NCBI GenBank assembly: GCA_001414345.1
Contig: LLCB01000222.1
Location: forward strand, 1-64,000
Direction: 5' to 3'
Length of the DNA: 64,000 bases
DNA from: Hymenoscyphus infarciens
Taxonomy: Eukaryota > Ascomycota > Leotiomycetes > Helotiales > Helotiaceae
This document shows positions 10,982 through 22,890 of this stretch, piece by piece (the stretch's first letter is position 1; each line of letters begins with the position of its first letter). The notes under the pieces are model-generated. The model made no database searches and was not told the origin of the DNA. It saw only the letters and a program-made list of their open reading frames with translations. The position numbers and the translations under genes are program-made.

Positions 10982-12009
10982 GATGAGTTTTCTTTCCTTG
11001 GACGGAATGCTAGGAAGAGACAGAGCTAGACTTCAAAACAAAAGATGAGTTTCAGAAAGCTTAGTACTTATAACACTGACAATTCCAATGGCCACCACAA
11101 AATGACACGCACCCTTTTCCTGAAGCCCTTTGACCGGAACCGTGATTTTACCCGCCATGAATAACAATTATCCGCAAGTCAACTTCTCTAGTTGACGCGG
11201 CGCCAAGAAAATCCGTAGCGACTTGGATTGATCCATGTGGATATCAAAACCACGAAGCGCTAGAACAAAAGGTTGGAAGAATGGGAAAGATGCTCGTGAT
11301 GTATTGGGAATTCGCCCTTTCGCTTGGCGCCTAATTAGGCACATTTACCCCACGGTTTGAATTTAAGCTCCATAAGCTGGGGTAATCTTAGTAGATCAGA
11401 GCCGTACAACTCTTCGGAAGAACGAATTGAGCCATCCAGTTACGGGAGCTCATATTCCGCTGGATATCTGAAACATGATTACTCGAGTAATAACCCTATG
11501 ATATCACAAAGCCGTCTTCTTAGCCCCCAAGGGGTCGACAGAAATCTTTCCAAAAATTAGAAGGACTTGAGGCGCTACATACCCAGTAACTAAAATTCTC
11601 CGTGGTAGTCATGGAACTATAATATTTCGAAGTCCATCTCGTACTGTAAAACTCTTCGAAATCATGAAACCCATAACCGCCACGTACAAGCACGACTCCT
11701 GGTGCACTAAGATAAAGAAAAATGAAACTGTAACCATTGAAACCAGAAGCTGCAGCATAAGTGAACTCGTAGAAATAAATCGAAAGAATCAACCAAAGAC
11801 GTCGCGTGGCACGTGCCAGACACAAATAAAGTAGGAAACTAGCTTTCCATTTCTCCTAAACTTCTCGAACGATACTTTTAGATATTCTAGACCCTTTAGC
11901 ATAATCGAATTCAGGTAGGTGTACCCAGAGCATTGCCCAAATATCTTACACGCACACCAGCAAGCTATTCCCACCCTTCAAGTTGACGATTAGTGTCAAC
12001 TACACTCAC
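10982..12009. other. Intergenic, no gene seen
   Basis: About 1 kb upstream of the deacetylase and downstream of the DUF8021 relic. Frames at 11520-11825 and 11789-11974 show no family motif. The last exon of the DUF8021 relic may have extended into 11900-12000, but I could not follow it. Confidence 0.45.
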
Positions 12010-12715
12010 GCAGACGCATAACCAGGAATCCAGTTTGGAATTGTGCTTCGCAGCTCAAGGAAGCAAATACGGTATCGTTAGAATGCCCTTAAGGTTCCCT
12101 GGTCTGAGTATTTGTAGTTTGAAGACCATGTTCCAGTCTAGAGCGATTTTTGTCAAAAAAGGAGTGGTTCCCTTTAGGATCGTTTCGTTCCATTCCGCTG
12201 TAGTATCGATTCGTCTGTTCAATCAGCCTTGCTCAAGAAATCCGCTGAGTAGTTGGAACAGCCTCCAACCACATGTCCTCTGGTTTTCCCATCTTCTCGT
12301 AGTGATCCGCACCAGTAGGATCCCGTGTAATCTGCGTTTTAATCTCGCTAATATTCCTATTGGCCTCAACCTTGAGACGGAATACATAGATGCCGGGTAT
12401 AACGTTCTCTTTGATTGTTGTGATGACGGCGACTTGACGGAAATCTGGGTCGGCGACTATGTGCTTGTATTTCCTAGGTGAACTAGCGATGGGCCATAAG
12501 CCTGACCCAAGGGGTATGACTTGGTCGTTTTCCACATATCTGAAACCTGGTGTTGTCGGAATGGCCGATGAGCTGTGTGCTGTCAAAGCAGCCAGATACT
12601 TTGAGACCACTGCCTCTAGGCAGGACCGATTGCAGTCCAGTACAGGAACGTCTGTCAAACAAAGTGCAACCCACAAACAAACAACGGCAAAGCAGGTTCC
12701 AATTTTTGAGTCCAC
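12010..12715 (-). pseudogene. Secreted DUF8021-type protein, interrupted by two stops
   Basis: The frame starts with a signal-peptide-like segment (MDSKIGTCFAVVCLWVALC) and continues as a family I recognise from fungal secreted proteins (DUF8021-like: C-x3-YLAALTAH, PLGSGLW, EDMWLEAVP-QRIS). After QRIS a TGA (12233-12235) interrupts, but the same frame goes on with ARLIEQTNRYYSGMERNDP, SFFDKNRSRLEHGLQTT, then TAA (12089-12091), then GHSNDTVFASL and CEAQFQTGFL. That long, family-like sequence beyond both stops shows the gene was once longer. A GTGAGT donor at 12009 marks where the recognisable sequence ends. No catalytic function is established for the family. Translation now would give a 160-residue N-terminal fragment. 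Confidence 0.78.
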
Positions 12716-13651
12716 TGCTCAAATACCATCGGATTGAACGGGTATCTCAAAAATCAACCTTGCAGGTAGAGAAGACCAACGGATGTATATATTGGCATAG
12801 CCACAATTCAATACCACATGCCATTATAAACAATTGCGATGACATCCAATGCTTAGCCATGAAGTACCGGCATTCGGTATACCAAAGGTATATATGCGAT
12901 TTTTTGGAGGATCATAACTGCTTTGGCATACCCCACACGGAACAACCTATCTCCATATGAAGAGTGATATAAATCGTGGTACAGCAGGAATTTGTACAAT
13001 GAGAGATTGACGTGAAGGTGGTGGGGGGGGGAGACGCAGGTCACAAACCAGCTTTTCGTCCCTACCAAACAAGTAATAGCCTACCGAAAGAAAGTGATCC
13101 GACAAATCAGAGAAGGTGATTCTTTTTAGCGTCATAGCACGTTACGTCACAATTAGGAACACTATGCTTGATATAAAATCGCAGGGTACCGAATCCATTC
13201 AACGGTTGAGACTGGAAATCCTCATGCCACTGGCCGAGGGCAACAATAAAAGTAGCTTCAAAAGTGGATACGGGTGATACAAAGAACACAAAAGTGCAAT
13301 ATCCACAAGCCGAAGAATTACACGTGCAAAATAAGAATACTTCACTTCAAGTAGAGATACATGGCTTACAACTCAGTCGATTTTGCTAGCCTCATCGACT
13401 GAGAGAAACGTTCAAGTTTAGTCGAAGCACGAGCAGACGACTTGAGACTGCCTATCCCATCTAGGGATATATGCCTCTCGTGAGCAGATATCACCATGAA
13501 TTTTCTTTCTGGTGTGAATTGGCCAGGCTCTGGCAGTGCCGGATTTCGGAGACTTGGTAAAATGCTGGCGGCATTGTGTTTTTATCTGTGGGGGCGGACG
13601 AAGAGGCCGCTCTCCCGTTGGATATTCTTATATAGATCAAGAATATGAATA
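12716..13651. other. Intergenic, no gene seen
   Basis: Upstream region of the DUF8021 relic and 3' flank of the actin-related gene. Short overlapping frames only, plus a G9 run near 13023. Nothing else stands out. Confidence 0.45.
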
Positions 13652-15080
13652 TCATCTCTCATCAAACTTTCTAGCAACCCAAGCAGCGCCATATTCTTCA
13701 TACTCCTGCTTTGTTACCGAGAGCACTCGCAGGATATCGGGCTTCTGAGCTAAAGCCGCTCCACCCTTCCACGTACTAATAATGGGATCCGCAGGCTTTG
13801 AAACTCTAACAATGCATTCTGCTGGAGCCAAAGATCTGATTTCCATCTCCAGTCTCTGGATGAAACCTTCAATATTCGCGTTACCACCAACCAGTACGAT
13901 ATTCGCAAGAAAGCCAGGCCATAACCCAAAAGGAAGAGCTGATAAACTATCCAGTACCAACTGGCCTAAACCTGACTGACGCATACCAATATCAGATGGT
14001 GTGAAGAATATCTCCGGGACTGTAAATCTCTCGTTCCTGAGAGTGAGAATATCTTCGGCCGCTTCAGCGGACTTCCCCGCCGCCAGGGCTCTCAGTTTTC
14101 CTGAAGCAGAAGGATCATGATCCCGAACATAGCCTTTTGAGCGATTGTGGTAATCGGGTAGAACATAATCCTTTGCTATTCCCCCTCCCGTAGCGTATGT
14201 TTCCCTTCGGTCGCCTTTTGGACCTTTCCATGTTCGTTCCATATCGCCCTTGAAGTCTCCCGAGACATAGCAACACGCTTCTTTGATTTCATTGACAAGA
14301 TATGTATCGTTCCGCATGTCGTACTGACGCCTGGATACCAGTCGAGCAAGGTAGTTTGTTAATAGCTTTCCTCCTACATCTAATCTGCGAACTCCGCTTT
14401 GAAGTGGGCGACCTTGCAGGAGGGGAGTGATGGTTGTGTGCGAATAGCCCGAGTCAATTAGAAGCAGTACTTCAGCTGGAAGTTGAGGAGGTAATATTGG
14501 AGCGCGGGGTGGGATAGGAAATATGGCTTGGATATCGTTGTACGCATTTAGAGCCGGCGCTAAAAGGTCGAGTTGTCAGTTCTTGCTGCCTCTTCAACTC
14601 CATCTATCTCAACGTACCAGCACAGCGATAATAGCTCGGGAATCCAAACTCCTCAAAAATCATCTGATCGCAATTGGTCTGGAGTTGGGGTAAGGCATTT
14701 GGGGCCTCGGTGAGAATCAATCCAGTTTCCGCAGGGTCGCAATACAACGGCGCATTCTTGTCGAAGAATTCATGTTCCCATATCTCTTTTTCGGCCTCCC
14801 AGTTTACCAAATATCCCTTATCCACCGGGCGACGAAAGACAATCTCGTTGAAGTCGGTGCATTTCGACAGCTCGGAAGCGATATATACTTTCCGGTCGCG
14901 ATCGCGTGCGAGACAATTTGGAATGATTGAGGGATTACAAGTGGGAGGAGCTGCATCTGCATCGGTAGGGTCGGATGAAGCAAAACCAGCCTTCATAGTA
15001 TATGCGCCATTGTCAATAACGAGGGTGCGACTAGGCGGAGGAGGTTCCGACTTGGGTGGATTCTTTCGTGGAGGCGCCAT
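13652..15080 (-). CDS. arp6: Actin-related protein 6, SWR1/SWR-C chromatin remodelling subunit
   Basis: Nuclear actin-fold protein that helps the SWR1 complex place histone H2A.Z. Exon 1 is 14618-15080 and exon 2 is 13652-14559. The 58-bp intron joins as YRCAG-APALNAYNDI, giving 456 residues. Diagnostic ARP6 segments are TLVIDNGAYTMKAGF (nucleotide-binding loop 1), PNCLARDRDRKVYI, FRRPVDKGYLVNWE, LILTEAPN, FEEFGFPSYYRC, LLIDSGYSHT and LVGGNANIEGF. The N-terminus has a short Pro/Lys-rich extension. Single-copy housekeeping gene in fungi. It is divergent from the GCIP-like gene, with 243 bp between start codons. Confidence 0.95.
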
Positions 15081-15323
15081 GGCGGTGTAGCTGCTCTCGA
15101 AGAGAAGATGATTTGCTGGAAGCTATCGTTGAGGAGTGAGATTAATAGCGCGTGGTGTTGTGGTTGATTGAATTGGCAGAGAAATGAAGCTGGTGATGTG
15201 GAGGTCGCAACGAAGAGAGCGAGCCTGAAGACGAAGACGCGCCTCGGTTCTGCTGGTGGTGAGAAGAAAAGATTCGACGACCCCGCCACAAGTCCGTCAC
15301 TTTCTATACACATCAACAACACC
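15081..15323. promoter_or_regulatory. Divergent promoter, arp6 / GCIP-like gene
   Basis: The two start codons are 243 bp apart on opposite strands, so both promoters and 5' leaders lie in this interval. An in-frame ATG at 15168 would extend the rightward protein by 52 residues, but that stretch lacks family features. The start at 15324 has a better context (CACCATGCC). No TATA box is evident, as is usual for housekeeping pairs. Confidence 0.55.
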
Positions 15324-16570
15324 ATGCCGGATGCAACAGGAAAGGCAGAGCAGAGTCTTGCTGCGCTCAAGGCCACCGTTACCACCACTTCGAATTTAAT
15401 CGCTCAGCTGATTGCCTCGACGACAGCTTCGACTTCCTCCTCTTACCCCGCCACCTCCGAAATCGAACATTTCCCCGAAAAGGCAGCAGAAGAAACGGCA
15501 ACAACTGATAACATTGATGCTCTCCAACTTTCCTTCGATTCAGCCAGCTTGATCCGGGCTCATTCCACGAAGCTCTCCCTTCTGATCATCAACAAGCCCT
15601 TTACTGCATCTGCCATCGCCACAGTCCTTCGAGAACTTGTAGCCGGACCACTACCCGGCCTTGCTTCTGCCGTTGGACTCTGCTCAGCGGAAAAATATAC
15701 GAGTGCTGCGAGCAAGGAACTTCAGTATCGTACCAACAAAGTTTTCACGGAACTTGCGGCTCTTGTCAATAAGATCCCCCTCGATGGCCAGATTTTAAGC
15801 AGCGACCAAAAGAATGGGACACGCAGTGCGGGCAAAGGAAGTCTGGCGTCCACTGGCTTGGTGTGGGATGCCTGTGATGCTGTCCTCGAATTAAAGACTC
15901 TAGGAGTGGCGGGGTTGATGATCAAGAGGGCAGAAGAATATCGGGATTTGGTCAAAGATGCACTGGAAGAGTTACAAGAGTGGGGAGCAGAAGAATCAGA
16001 TAATGAAGAAGACGAGGAATCAGATGTGGACGATACTGAGAAAGACGGCGTCGAAAATTCTGCTCAGGATGATTTGGACGATGTGTTTGCTTCCCAGCAT
16101 CATATACCTCCAGATGACCCAGAGAAAGTCCGGCCTCGTCTGGAGTCGACTCAAAAGCGGTTACGTTTGATTGTTCTCATGTACGAAGCAGTTATAAAAC
16201 GTCGTCTGAAGACCCTCCCCGCCATCCCCCATCCTCGGTTGCCTCCAGAGTTGAAGGAAAAGTCTGGTGGGGACCCTGGGATTGTGAGCTGTCTGGACGA
16301 AGTTCTAGCTGTTTTTTCGTCGGTTCCTGACATAACTGATGAACTCGCCAATGCGTTCTATGAGCTTGATGGAGCAGAGATTGATAAGAGGATGGATGAA
16401 TGCTTTTTCAGGGCATTCGCGGCTGCAGAATTGCTGCTCAAAAATTGGGAAGGGAAAGAGGATGAATTCACGATTTGGGTATGATTTCAATCTTAGACTT
16501 CCCATCGTTGCCATCTACTAACATTTATCAGGCAAGGAAATTCCAGATTGCCATGAAGAAAGGCTGGTAG
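15324..16570 (+). CDS. Grap2/cyclin-D-interacting (GCIP/CCNDBP1) domain protein
   Basis: Member of the GCIP-type helical family (PF13324), named for a mammalian regulator of D cyclins; its role in fungi is not established. Exon 1 is 15324-16478 and exon 2 is 16532-16570. The 53-bp intron (GTATG...TACTAAC...CAG) joins EFTIW to ARKFQIAMKKGW, a better ending than the stop just inside the intron. About 397 residues. The N-terminal half is helical and Ala/Thr-rich. A strongly acidic segment (ESDNEEDEESDVDDTE) separates it from a C-terminal helical half. No signal peptide or membrane span, so probably cytosolic or nuclear. Confidence 0.82.
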
Positions 16571-17078
16571 AATATCAATCTCATCATGGTCAACCCATTC
16601 ATGTTTCCATTTATGCTTATTGCCTCACTTCGTATTCTCTAGTGCTCATCATATCTTCATCCAGGCTCGATTCAGGTCCAAGTGGGGGAACCGAGGCCGA
16701 AGATATATGAATCTAGCTTACCCTGGCCATTGTACCGAACTTTTCATCCCAGCCGCTAGTTCTCCCCAGAAACTGGGGCCCCGGACTTTAATATTCCATC
16801 TAATCACCGGGCATCTTCCCCTCTTCCCCATGTTTCTTAGCTTCCTTATTTTCAAAAAAAAAATTGGGGTCCATCTCGCGCCAAATAATACCGAGAAATA
16901 ATATTGCAGTCGCATCTGTTTACTCCACATTTTCTTTTCCTCTCCATACGAGGTTAGCCGTCCCAGTGGCTTTTTTTTTCTTGAAATTGTGATAAATCAT
17001 GAACTTCTCCACGATCTGCTTTCCCCCGCACCTTGTCCTCTTTCTTCTGTATTCAATTGAGATCTGACGATTGATGCA
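16571..17078. other. Intergenic upstream of the first PL4 gene
   Basis: About 0.5 kb without a supportable gene. It has short A and T homopolymer runs (about 16853-16862 and 16970-16980) and CT-rich sequence near 16930-17050 that may be part of the PL4 5' leader. Confidence 0.4.
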
Positions 17079-19428
17079 ATGGCGCGCTCTTTTTCAATGC
17101 GTCCAACGAGCGTCGGCAATGTGTTGACTGTCCTATCCTTATTGGCTGTGAAGGTGGCAGCTTTCCTCAATGCCACCCAGGATGCTAAAAAACTGGTTAG
17201 TTTCCAATATAATTCTCAGATCGCAGTGCTCATTACCATTAGATACTAGCCAACGATCGATTATACGCAGCAGTAAATAAATCCACAGGCGCCATCGACC
17301 AACTCTCCCTTGACGGTCAAGATCTCCTCGGGAGTTTGAACTATGTCACCCCCGTGCCAGGAGGAACAACAGGTTCAGGAAATTCCGGCATCGGTCCCTA
17401 TCTCGATTGTTACTGTATTCCGTCGGGCTCTTACACACCAGGCTCCATCGCCCCAAAATACCAACTCATCAAAGGTCTCGACTCCACCAATACCGCATAT
17501 GGAGGTGTAGTGATGAGTGAGGTTTACCCTCCTACGGGCCAATTACTTGAACAATATTGGTTTTTGAGAGAAGGCGAGACGGGACTGCATACTTTCTCGA
17601 GATTGGCTTATCATAATGCAACGACGCCTTTTCTTCGAAATTTGCAGGAATTTAGGACTTTGTTTCGACCGAACACTCCTCTTTGGACGCATCTAATTAC
17701 TAATGAACAGCAATATGCTCCTTTGCCTTCGAAAGCTGCGGTTGCGAAACAAGTTACGGTTCAAGATGCTACTTGGTACCTGGGGAATACCCCAGACGAT
17801 GCGTACGTTCAGCAACAAAGTGATTACTTTACCAAATATACTTTCCAGGATACGTGGAGGGATCATGATGTTCATGGGATGTATTCGGATGGCAGTACCA
17901 GTATGGATAATTCGACTTTTGGAAGTTGGTTGGTTATGAATACTAAGGATACTTATTGGGGTGGTCCACTTCATTCAGACTTAGTGGTTGATGGGATTGT
18001 GTATAATTATCTTGGTAAGCAATTCCCCCTTCAAGATTCCATGATGACTAACACTTCAAGTTTCAAATCATCATGGTGATGGGACCCCAAATATCACGAA
18101 TGGCTTCGATCGAACTTTTGGACCAGTAAGTCGAAACTGAATTATGAAGTAGGGAAGCTCTAACGTGACTTTAGCAATACTACCACTTCAACAAAGGTTC
18201 CCCGACAACTTCCATGGAAGAACTCCGACAAGAAGCGAGACAATTCTACTCCACTACTTGGAACACCGCATTCTACGATTCCGTCGCGCAATACATACCA
18301 AACTACGTCCCTTCCTCCGGACGAACAACCTGGAAAGCAAACGTCGACCTCCCAGTAGGAGCCATCAAGCCCCTCGCAGTCCTCGCTCAAAATGGTATAG
18401 AGCCCTCTTCCCACATCCATTTCCACCCTCCCCAACCTCAAAACATGAACTCACACAAATCCTCAGGCGTCGACTTCCAAGATAACGCCCTCTCCACATC
18501 CGACTACCAATACTGGGCCGAAATCGACACCCAAACAGGCGACGTCTCCATCCCCTCCGTAAAAGCAGGAACCTACCGTCTTACCGTCTACGCGGAAGGA
18601 ATCTTCGGACAGTATGTGAAAGATGATGTGCAGGTCATTGCGGGGGAAGTACATACCACCCACGCTCGGTGGCGGGAAGAAACTGCGGGTGTAGAGATAT
18701 GGAGGATTGGAACACCTGATAAATCGAGTGGTGAATATCGCCATGGTTACGAGCGTGAGGAAACGAAATCTTTGAGACCGGAGCAGTATCGTAATTACTG
18801 GGCGGTCCACGATTTCCCGACTGATTTCCCGGAGGGGGTGGTGTATGAAGTTGGCAAGAGTGATCCAGGGACGGACTTGAATTATGTGCATTGGAGTGTT
18901 TTCGGAGGGTACGCGAATTCGATAAGAACGAAAGCGTATACAGAGAATGTGAATAACTGGACGATTCTTTGGGATATGGAGAAAGCGCAGGTGGAGAGGA
19001 AGAGGTTGGCGACTTTGACGGTGCAGCTTGCTGGCGCGAAGACGGCGGCGGGGAATACGGATGTTTATAATGCGAGTGAACCGTTTGCGAATTTACCGTA
19101 TACTGTGGTGGTTAATGGGAAGGAGTTGGAGCCTTGGGTTATTCCGTAAGTTTTTTATCTTCCCCCTTCCCTCTTCCCTTTTTCGACGCTGGGAGGGTGC
19201 TAATGCTTGGTGCGGGATAGGTATTACCACAGCAGTTCTTGTGCTGTGCGGTCAGCCGTTATCTGCTACAACATCGCGAACAAGTTTTCTTTCGATCCGA
19301 AATTCTTGGTGGAGGGGAAGAATGAGATAATTCTTAGTCTGCCGGCTAATGCGACGGATTATGAGAGTGCATTGCTGACGACGACTACTTATGTTCAATA
19401 TGATGCTTTACGATTGGAAGTTGTGTGA
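17079..19428 (+). CDS. Secreted rhamnogalacturonan endolyase, PL4 (copy 1)
   Basis: Beta-elimination cleavage of the rhamnogalacturonan I backbone of pectin. Six exons: 17079-17195, 17243-18014, 18061-18125, 18175-18394, 18467-19145, 19221-19428. All five introns keep frame; total 686 residues. An N-terminal hydrophobic segment (VLTVLSLLAVKVAAF) serves as signal peptide. The catalytic PL4 domain begins LANDRLYAAVNKSTG. SNHHGDGTPNITNGFDRTFG, the fibronectin-like middle domain (QNGVDFQDNA, after the 72-bp intron) and the C-terminal carbohydrate-binding-like jelly roll (SAVICYNIANKF) follow in family order. Part of a tandem pair with the next gene, 396 bp apart and in the same direction. Confidence 0.9.
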
Positions 19429-19823
19429 TGGGGTGAGAGGGAAGGGTGGTTTTGGGTTAGATTCAAGCTTTTTATTCGTCATATTATTCTCCGAAATGAA
19501 ATACGAGAATTATTGAGGAATGGAGAGAAATCGGTACTCGAGAGGGGTTAAAGTGGAGAAGACGCTATTTATCCACCACTCGCAGCCCTTCCACACATCT
19601 TGAGAAATTACTTTCACAAGCTGCAAATTTTGAGGAGATGCAGAACTTTCTGATGTATAAAATCTTTATTGAAAGACTTATCTCAAACTTCTCTATCGGG
19701 CTCAGTGTCAATGACACCATTGGGGAGTATCGGAACGTCATGCGCAATTGTCTCGCGCCATTGAAGATTTTCTTCGAGATGATTATATATGATGGGTAGT
19801 ACCTCTTCTGTCCCGGCATCGCT

Positions 19824-21985
19824 ATGATGTTTTCTCCGCGTGTCATTTTGATTGGGGCTTTATCAATTGGTCAATTTGTTTCTACTGCGACTTCTTTTTC
19901 TCCCTTCTTCCAGCAAGTTAGCGATGCTCAGTGGGTTATCGGAAATGATGTTTGGAATATAACGATCGGTTCTACTTATGGAAAGAAATTGTTTTATAAA
20001 GAGAAGGATTTGATTGGGAATGCTGTTGGGCATTATGCTAGTACTAGTAAGTGTTTTCCCTTCCATTCTCCTGGTGATGCTTTGGGGGCACCCACTTTCC
20101 TTTGATTGTGCGAAATAGTCTAGGGCAATGGAAAGTGCTGTTCAGGGGTGTTTAGGAGCATCAAGAAATGCTTCTTAATCTTCATTAACATTACTTTTTA
20201 TCCTCCACGGTTTTTTTACACAATCCAAAAAACTTAAGTGAAAGCAACGCCTAGCTCTCTCACTTTCCAACTTTCGGGAAAATAGGCTCACATCACTCAA
20301 GCAAGCAACTTCATCTGGAAATCCGCACGAATCTACTCCCAAACATCCGAGCAGCTAGATATCGTCTTTGAAGCAACCGAAGTAGATTTCCACTGGGTGA
20401 TAAGCGAGGGAGAAGCAGGTGCTTACCAGTATTTCGTCAATAAAGCATTGCCCACTTTGGGTGTTTTGAGGAGTCTTTTGAGATTGGATAACAGTACTTT
20501 TGTCAATGGGAAGACGGGTGAAAGAGATGGTATGTTTGGATTTCATTTTCTCCGTGAGGTGATATCACTTTTTGGCATAAGCAAATTACCACTCCACACC
20601 ATATTTTTATTTTCTCAACCCTTCTACCTTCTAACTAACAACCTCCAAGCCCCTCTTCCCCCTTTATCCGATATTCTATCCGGCACAAAAGTCCAAGACG
20701 AAACCTGGCTCCTGTCCGATGGAACTTACATTACCAAATACGATTTCTCCTCCTTCGTCCGTCTCCAGGACTTCTACGGTGTCTACGGACCTTCTTTCGG
20801 AAGTTGGTTCATCCACGCCGGAAAAGAAGATTGGAACGGGGATCAATTGAAGCAAGAATTGATGGTTCATAGAGAGAGTTCTAGTGGTGATGCGGTACAA
20901 TTGAATGTTATTCACGGAACGCATTTTATGAGCGCTACCGCGGATTATTTTGAGGTGGTCAAGACTTGGGGGCCTTGGTTTTGGTATTTGGTTAGTTTGG
21001 TATCTTCACACATTATGTGACTTGACTTCGGTTTTTGTAAGTTAGATGGATTTATACTGATCTTTCTCAGAACGATGGAAACCCGGATGATGTAGCAACA
21101 AGAGCCACAGAAGAAAACGCTAAATTCCCATACACTTGGTTCAACTCCACGGCTTATCAATCTCGCGGCTCTATCTCCGGAACTCTCGCCCTCTCCGATG
21201 GTCGACCAGCTTCTGGGGCAGCAGTCTTCCTCGGCGACAACAATTCCCCAAAATCAACCCTCGACCAAGGAGAGAAGAAATACTATACAAACTACACATC
21301 CTCCGACGGTTCATTCCACTTCTCCAACGTGCAAAGCAGCACATACGCCCTTTCCGCCTGGTCCAACGGTGGCTTAATAGAAGATGTGTCTACCACATAT
21401 TTACAAAACGATATTGTAGTTGAGGAAGCGAAAGATAATGATCTCGGAAAATTAGCCTGGGAAACGCAGAATCGGAGTTTGATATGGCAAATCGGCTCCC
21501 TCGATCGAAAAGCAACAGGGTTCAAGAATAGCGATATCCCCAGAGCTCATGGGCTTGCTGCACTATCCCCGGCAAACTTGACGTGGGTTCCTGGGGTGAA
21601 TGAGGTTAATGAATGGTATTATGCACAATCGTCAATTGGGTCTTGGACTGTACCTTTCAACCTCACCTCCCCATCCAACCTCACAACTGCAAACTCGACG
21701 TTACCTCCAGCAATCCTCACACTTTCCATAGCAGGTTACTCACAAGGGTTCTCAAACGTAATCCTGGTAAACGGGATTCAAGTCGGAAATATAACAAGTG
21801 GAAGTATCACCACCGATCCCTCGCTATATCGGAGTGGGAATGTAGCAGGGGAATGGCATTTACTTTCCTTTCCTATCGTGGAAGGGTTATTGACGGAGGG
21901 GGAGAATGAGGTAGTGTTTAAAGCGACAAGGAGTACACTATGGCATGGAGTTTCGTGGGACAGTATTTTGCTTGAGTGGGCTTGA
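19824..21985 (+). CDS. Secreted rhamnogalacturonan endolyase, PL4 (copy 2)
   Basis: Second PL4 lyase. Signal peptide VILIGALSIGQFVSTATS, then DAQWVIGNDVWNITIG and KDLIGNAVGHYAS. Later exons give VDFHWVISEGEAGAYQYF, DETWLLSDGTYITKYDFSSF, GVYGPSFGSWF, HGTHFMSATADYF and WGPWFWYLNDG. A fibronectin-like domain and a jelly-roll end at SWDSILLEWA complete it. Best exons: 19824-20046, 20302-20529, 20650-20990, 21071-21985 (568 residues). The first intron (20047-20301, 255 bp) is uncertain: the obvious acceptor at 20285 is out of phase, and 20302 is the nearest in-phase choice. A missed small exon or a small frame error there is possible. It is clearly divergent from copy 1, so the duplication is old. 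Confidence 0.82.
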
Positions 21986-22890
21986 ATGGGACGAGGCGGT
22001 TGGGGGGTGGAAAGGATGGGCTTGGCAAGATTTGAGCAAGCAATTCCATGAAGTAGAGAGTTATAAATAGAGAGGCTAGAAAGGCCACAAGGTTCTGCTG
22101 AATGTTCTGCAATTTCTTTCTCCGTTTTGGTCCCAGAAAAAAAAGAATTCGGAGATAACTTCGGAATTTTCTCGGATAAATCGAACGAATTCTGAGAACT
22201 TGAAAGTGAGAATGTTATGAATAGTACCGTGAGAACGTAGCGAGTATTGTAGTTCGTTCTTGAGTACTCTCTTTAGAATGTCAAAAATAGAATGGCCGGA
22301 TGTTCGTGAAAGCTTTACCCATGGGCCCGTTTCATACACACAATCCAACAAGCGCAAATCCGACAGTATATTGTTGAGTTTGTCTCTTACAATTTTCATC
22401 ATCGTTGGTTACAAAAGCGTTGTGAGTATCTCCAGGAAAATGCAAGAAGCTACTAGTAGGTAACCTACTAAATATGCCAATAGAGGGGTAAGCGTCACAC
22501 CAAACCAACTGGCTTACTAGGTGCTTACACGCAGCTTACTTGCAAAAAAAAAAAAAGATAGATAGTGAGAGGGTACGGATATCAATTGATGTAACCTCGT
22601 TGAACAGACTAGCCGCAAGAAAAGGTAGAGTTCTGAATGCGGATTTTTCATTTGGGATTCATTTTGCTAATCAGCAACTCTCTATCTCTACATCTATATA
22701 CAAACTTTTCACCACCAAGAAAGAAAAACCCGAACCCAACACACAGAGATACTTCGACAAGGAAATCGCTAGAAGCAAGACACTAAGATCAGCTCTATAT
22801 ACAAGACAACACCAAGACCACCAAAACTCAATACCCAATATTCAAATAAATAAGACCGAGTTTTGGATCGAACGACCAGATGACCAACCT
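21986..22890. other. Intergenic, no gene seen
   Basis: About 0.9 kb between the 3' ends of convergent genes. A 13-base adenine run sits near 22544-22556. Short frames on both strands have no motif. Confidence 0.45.

Noticed and set aside
11993..12481. 162-codon frame on the plus strand
   Set aside because: It is antisense to the DUF8021 relic, whose family-like sequence runs through both stops. The plus frame shows no motif.
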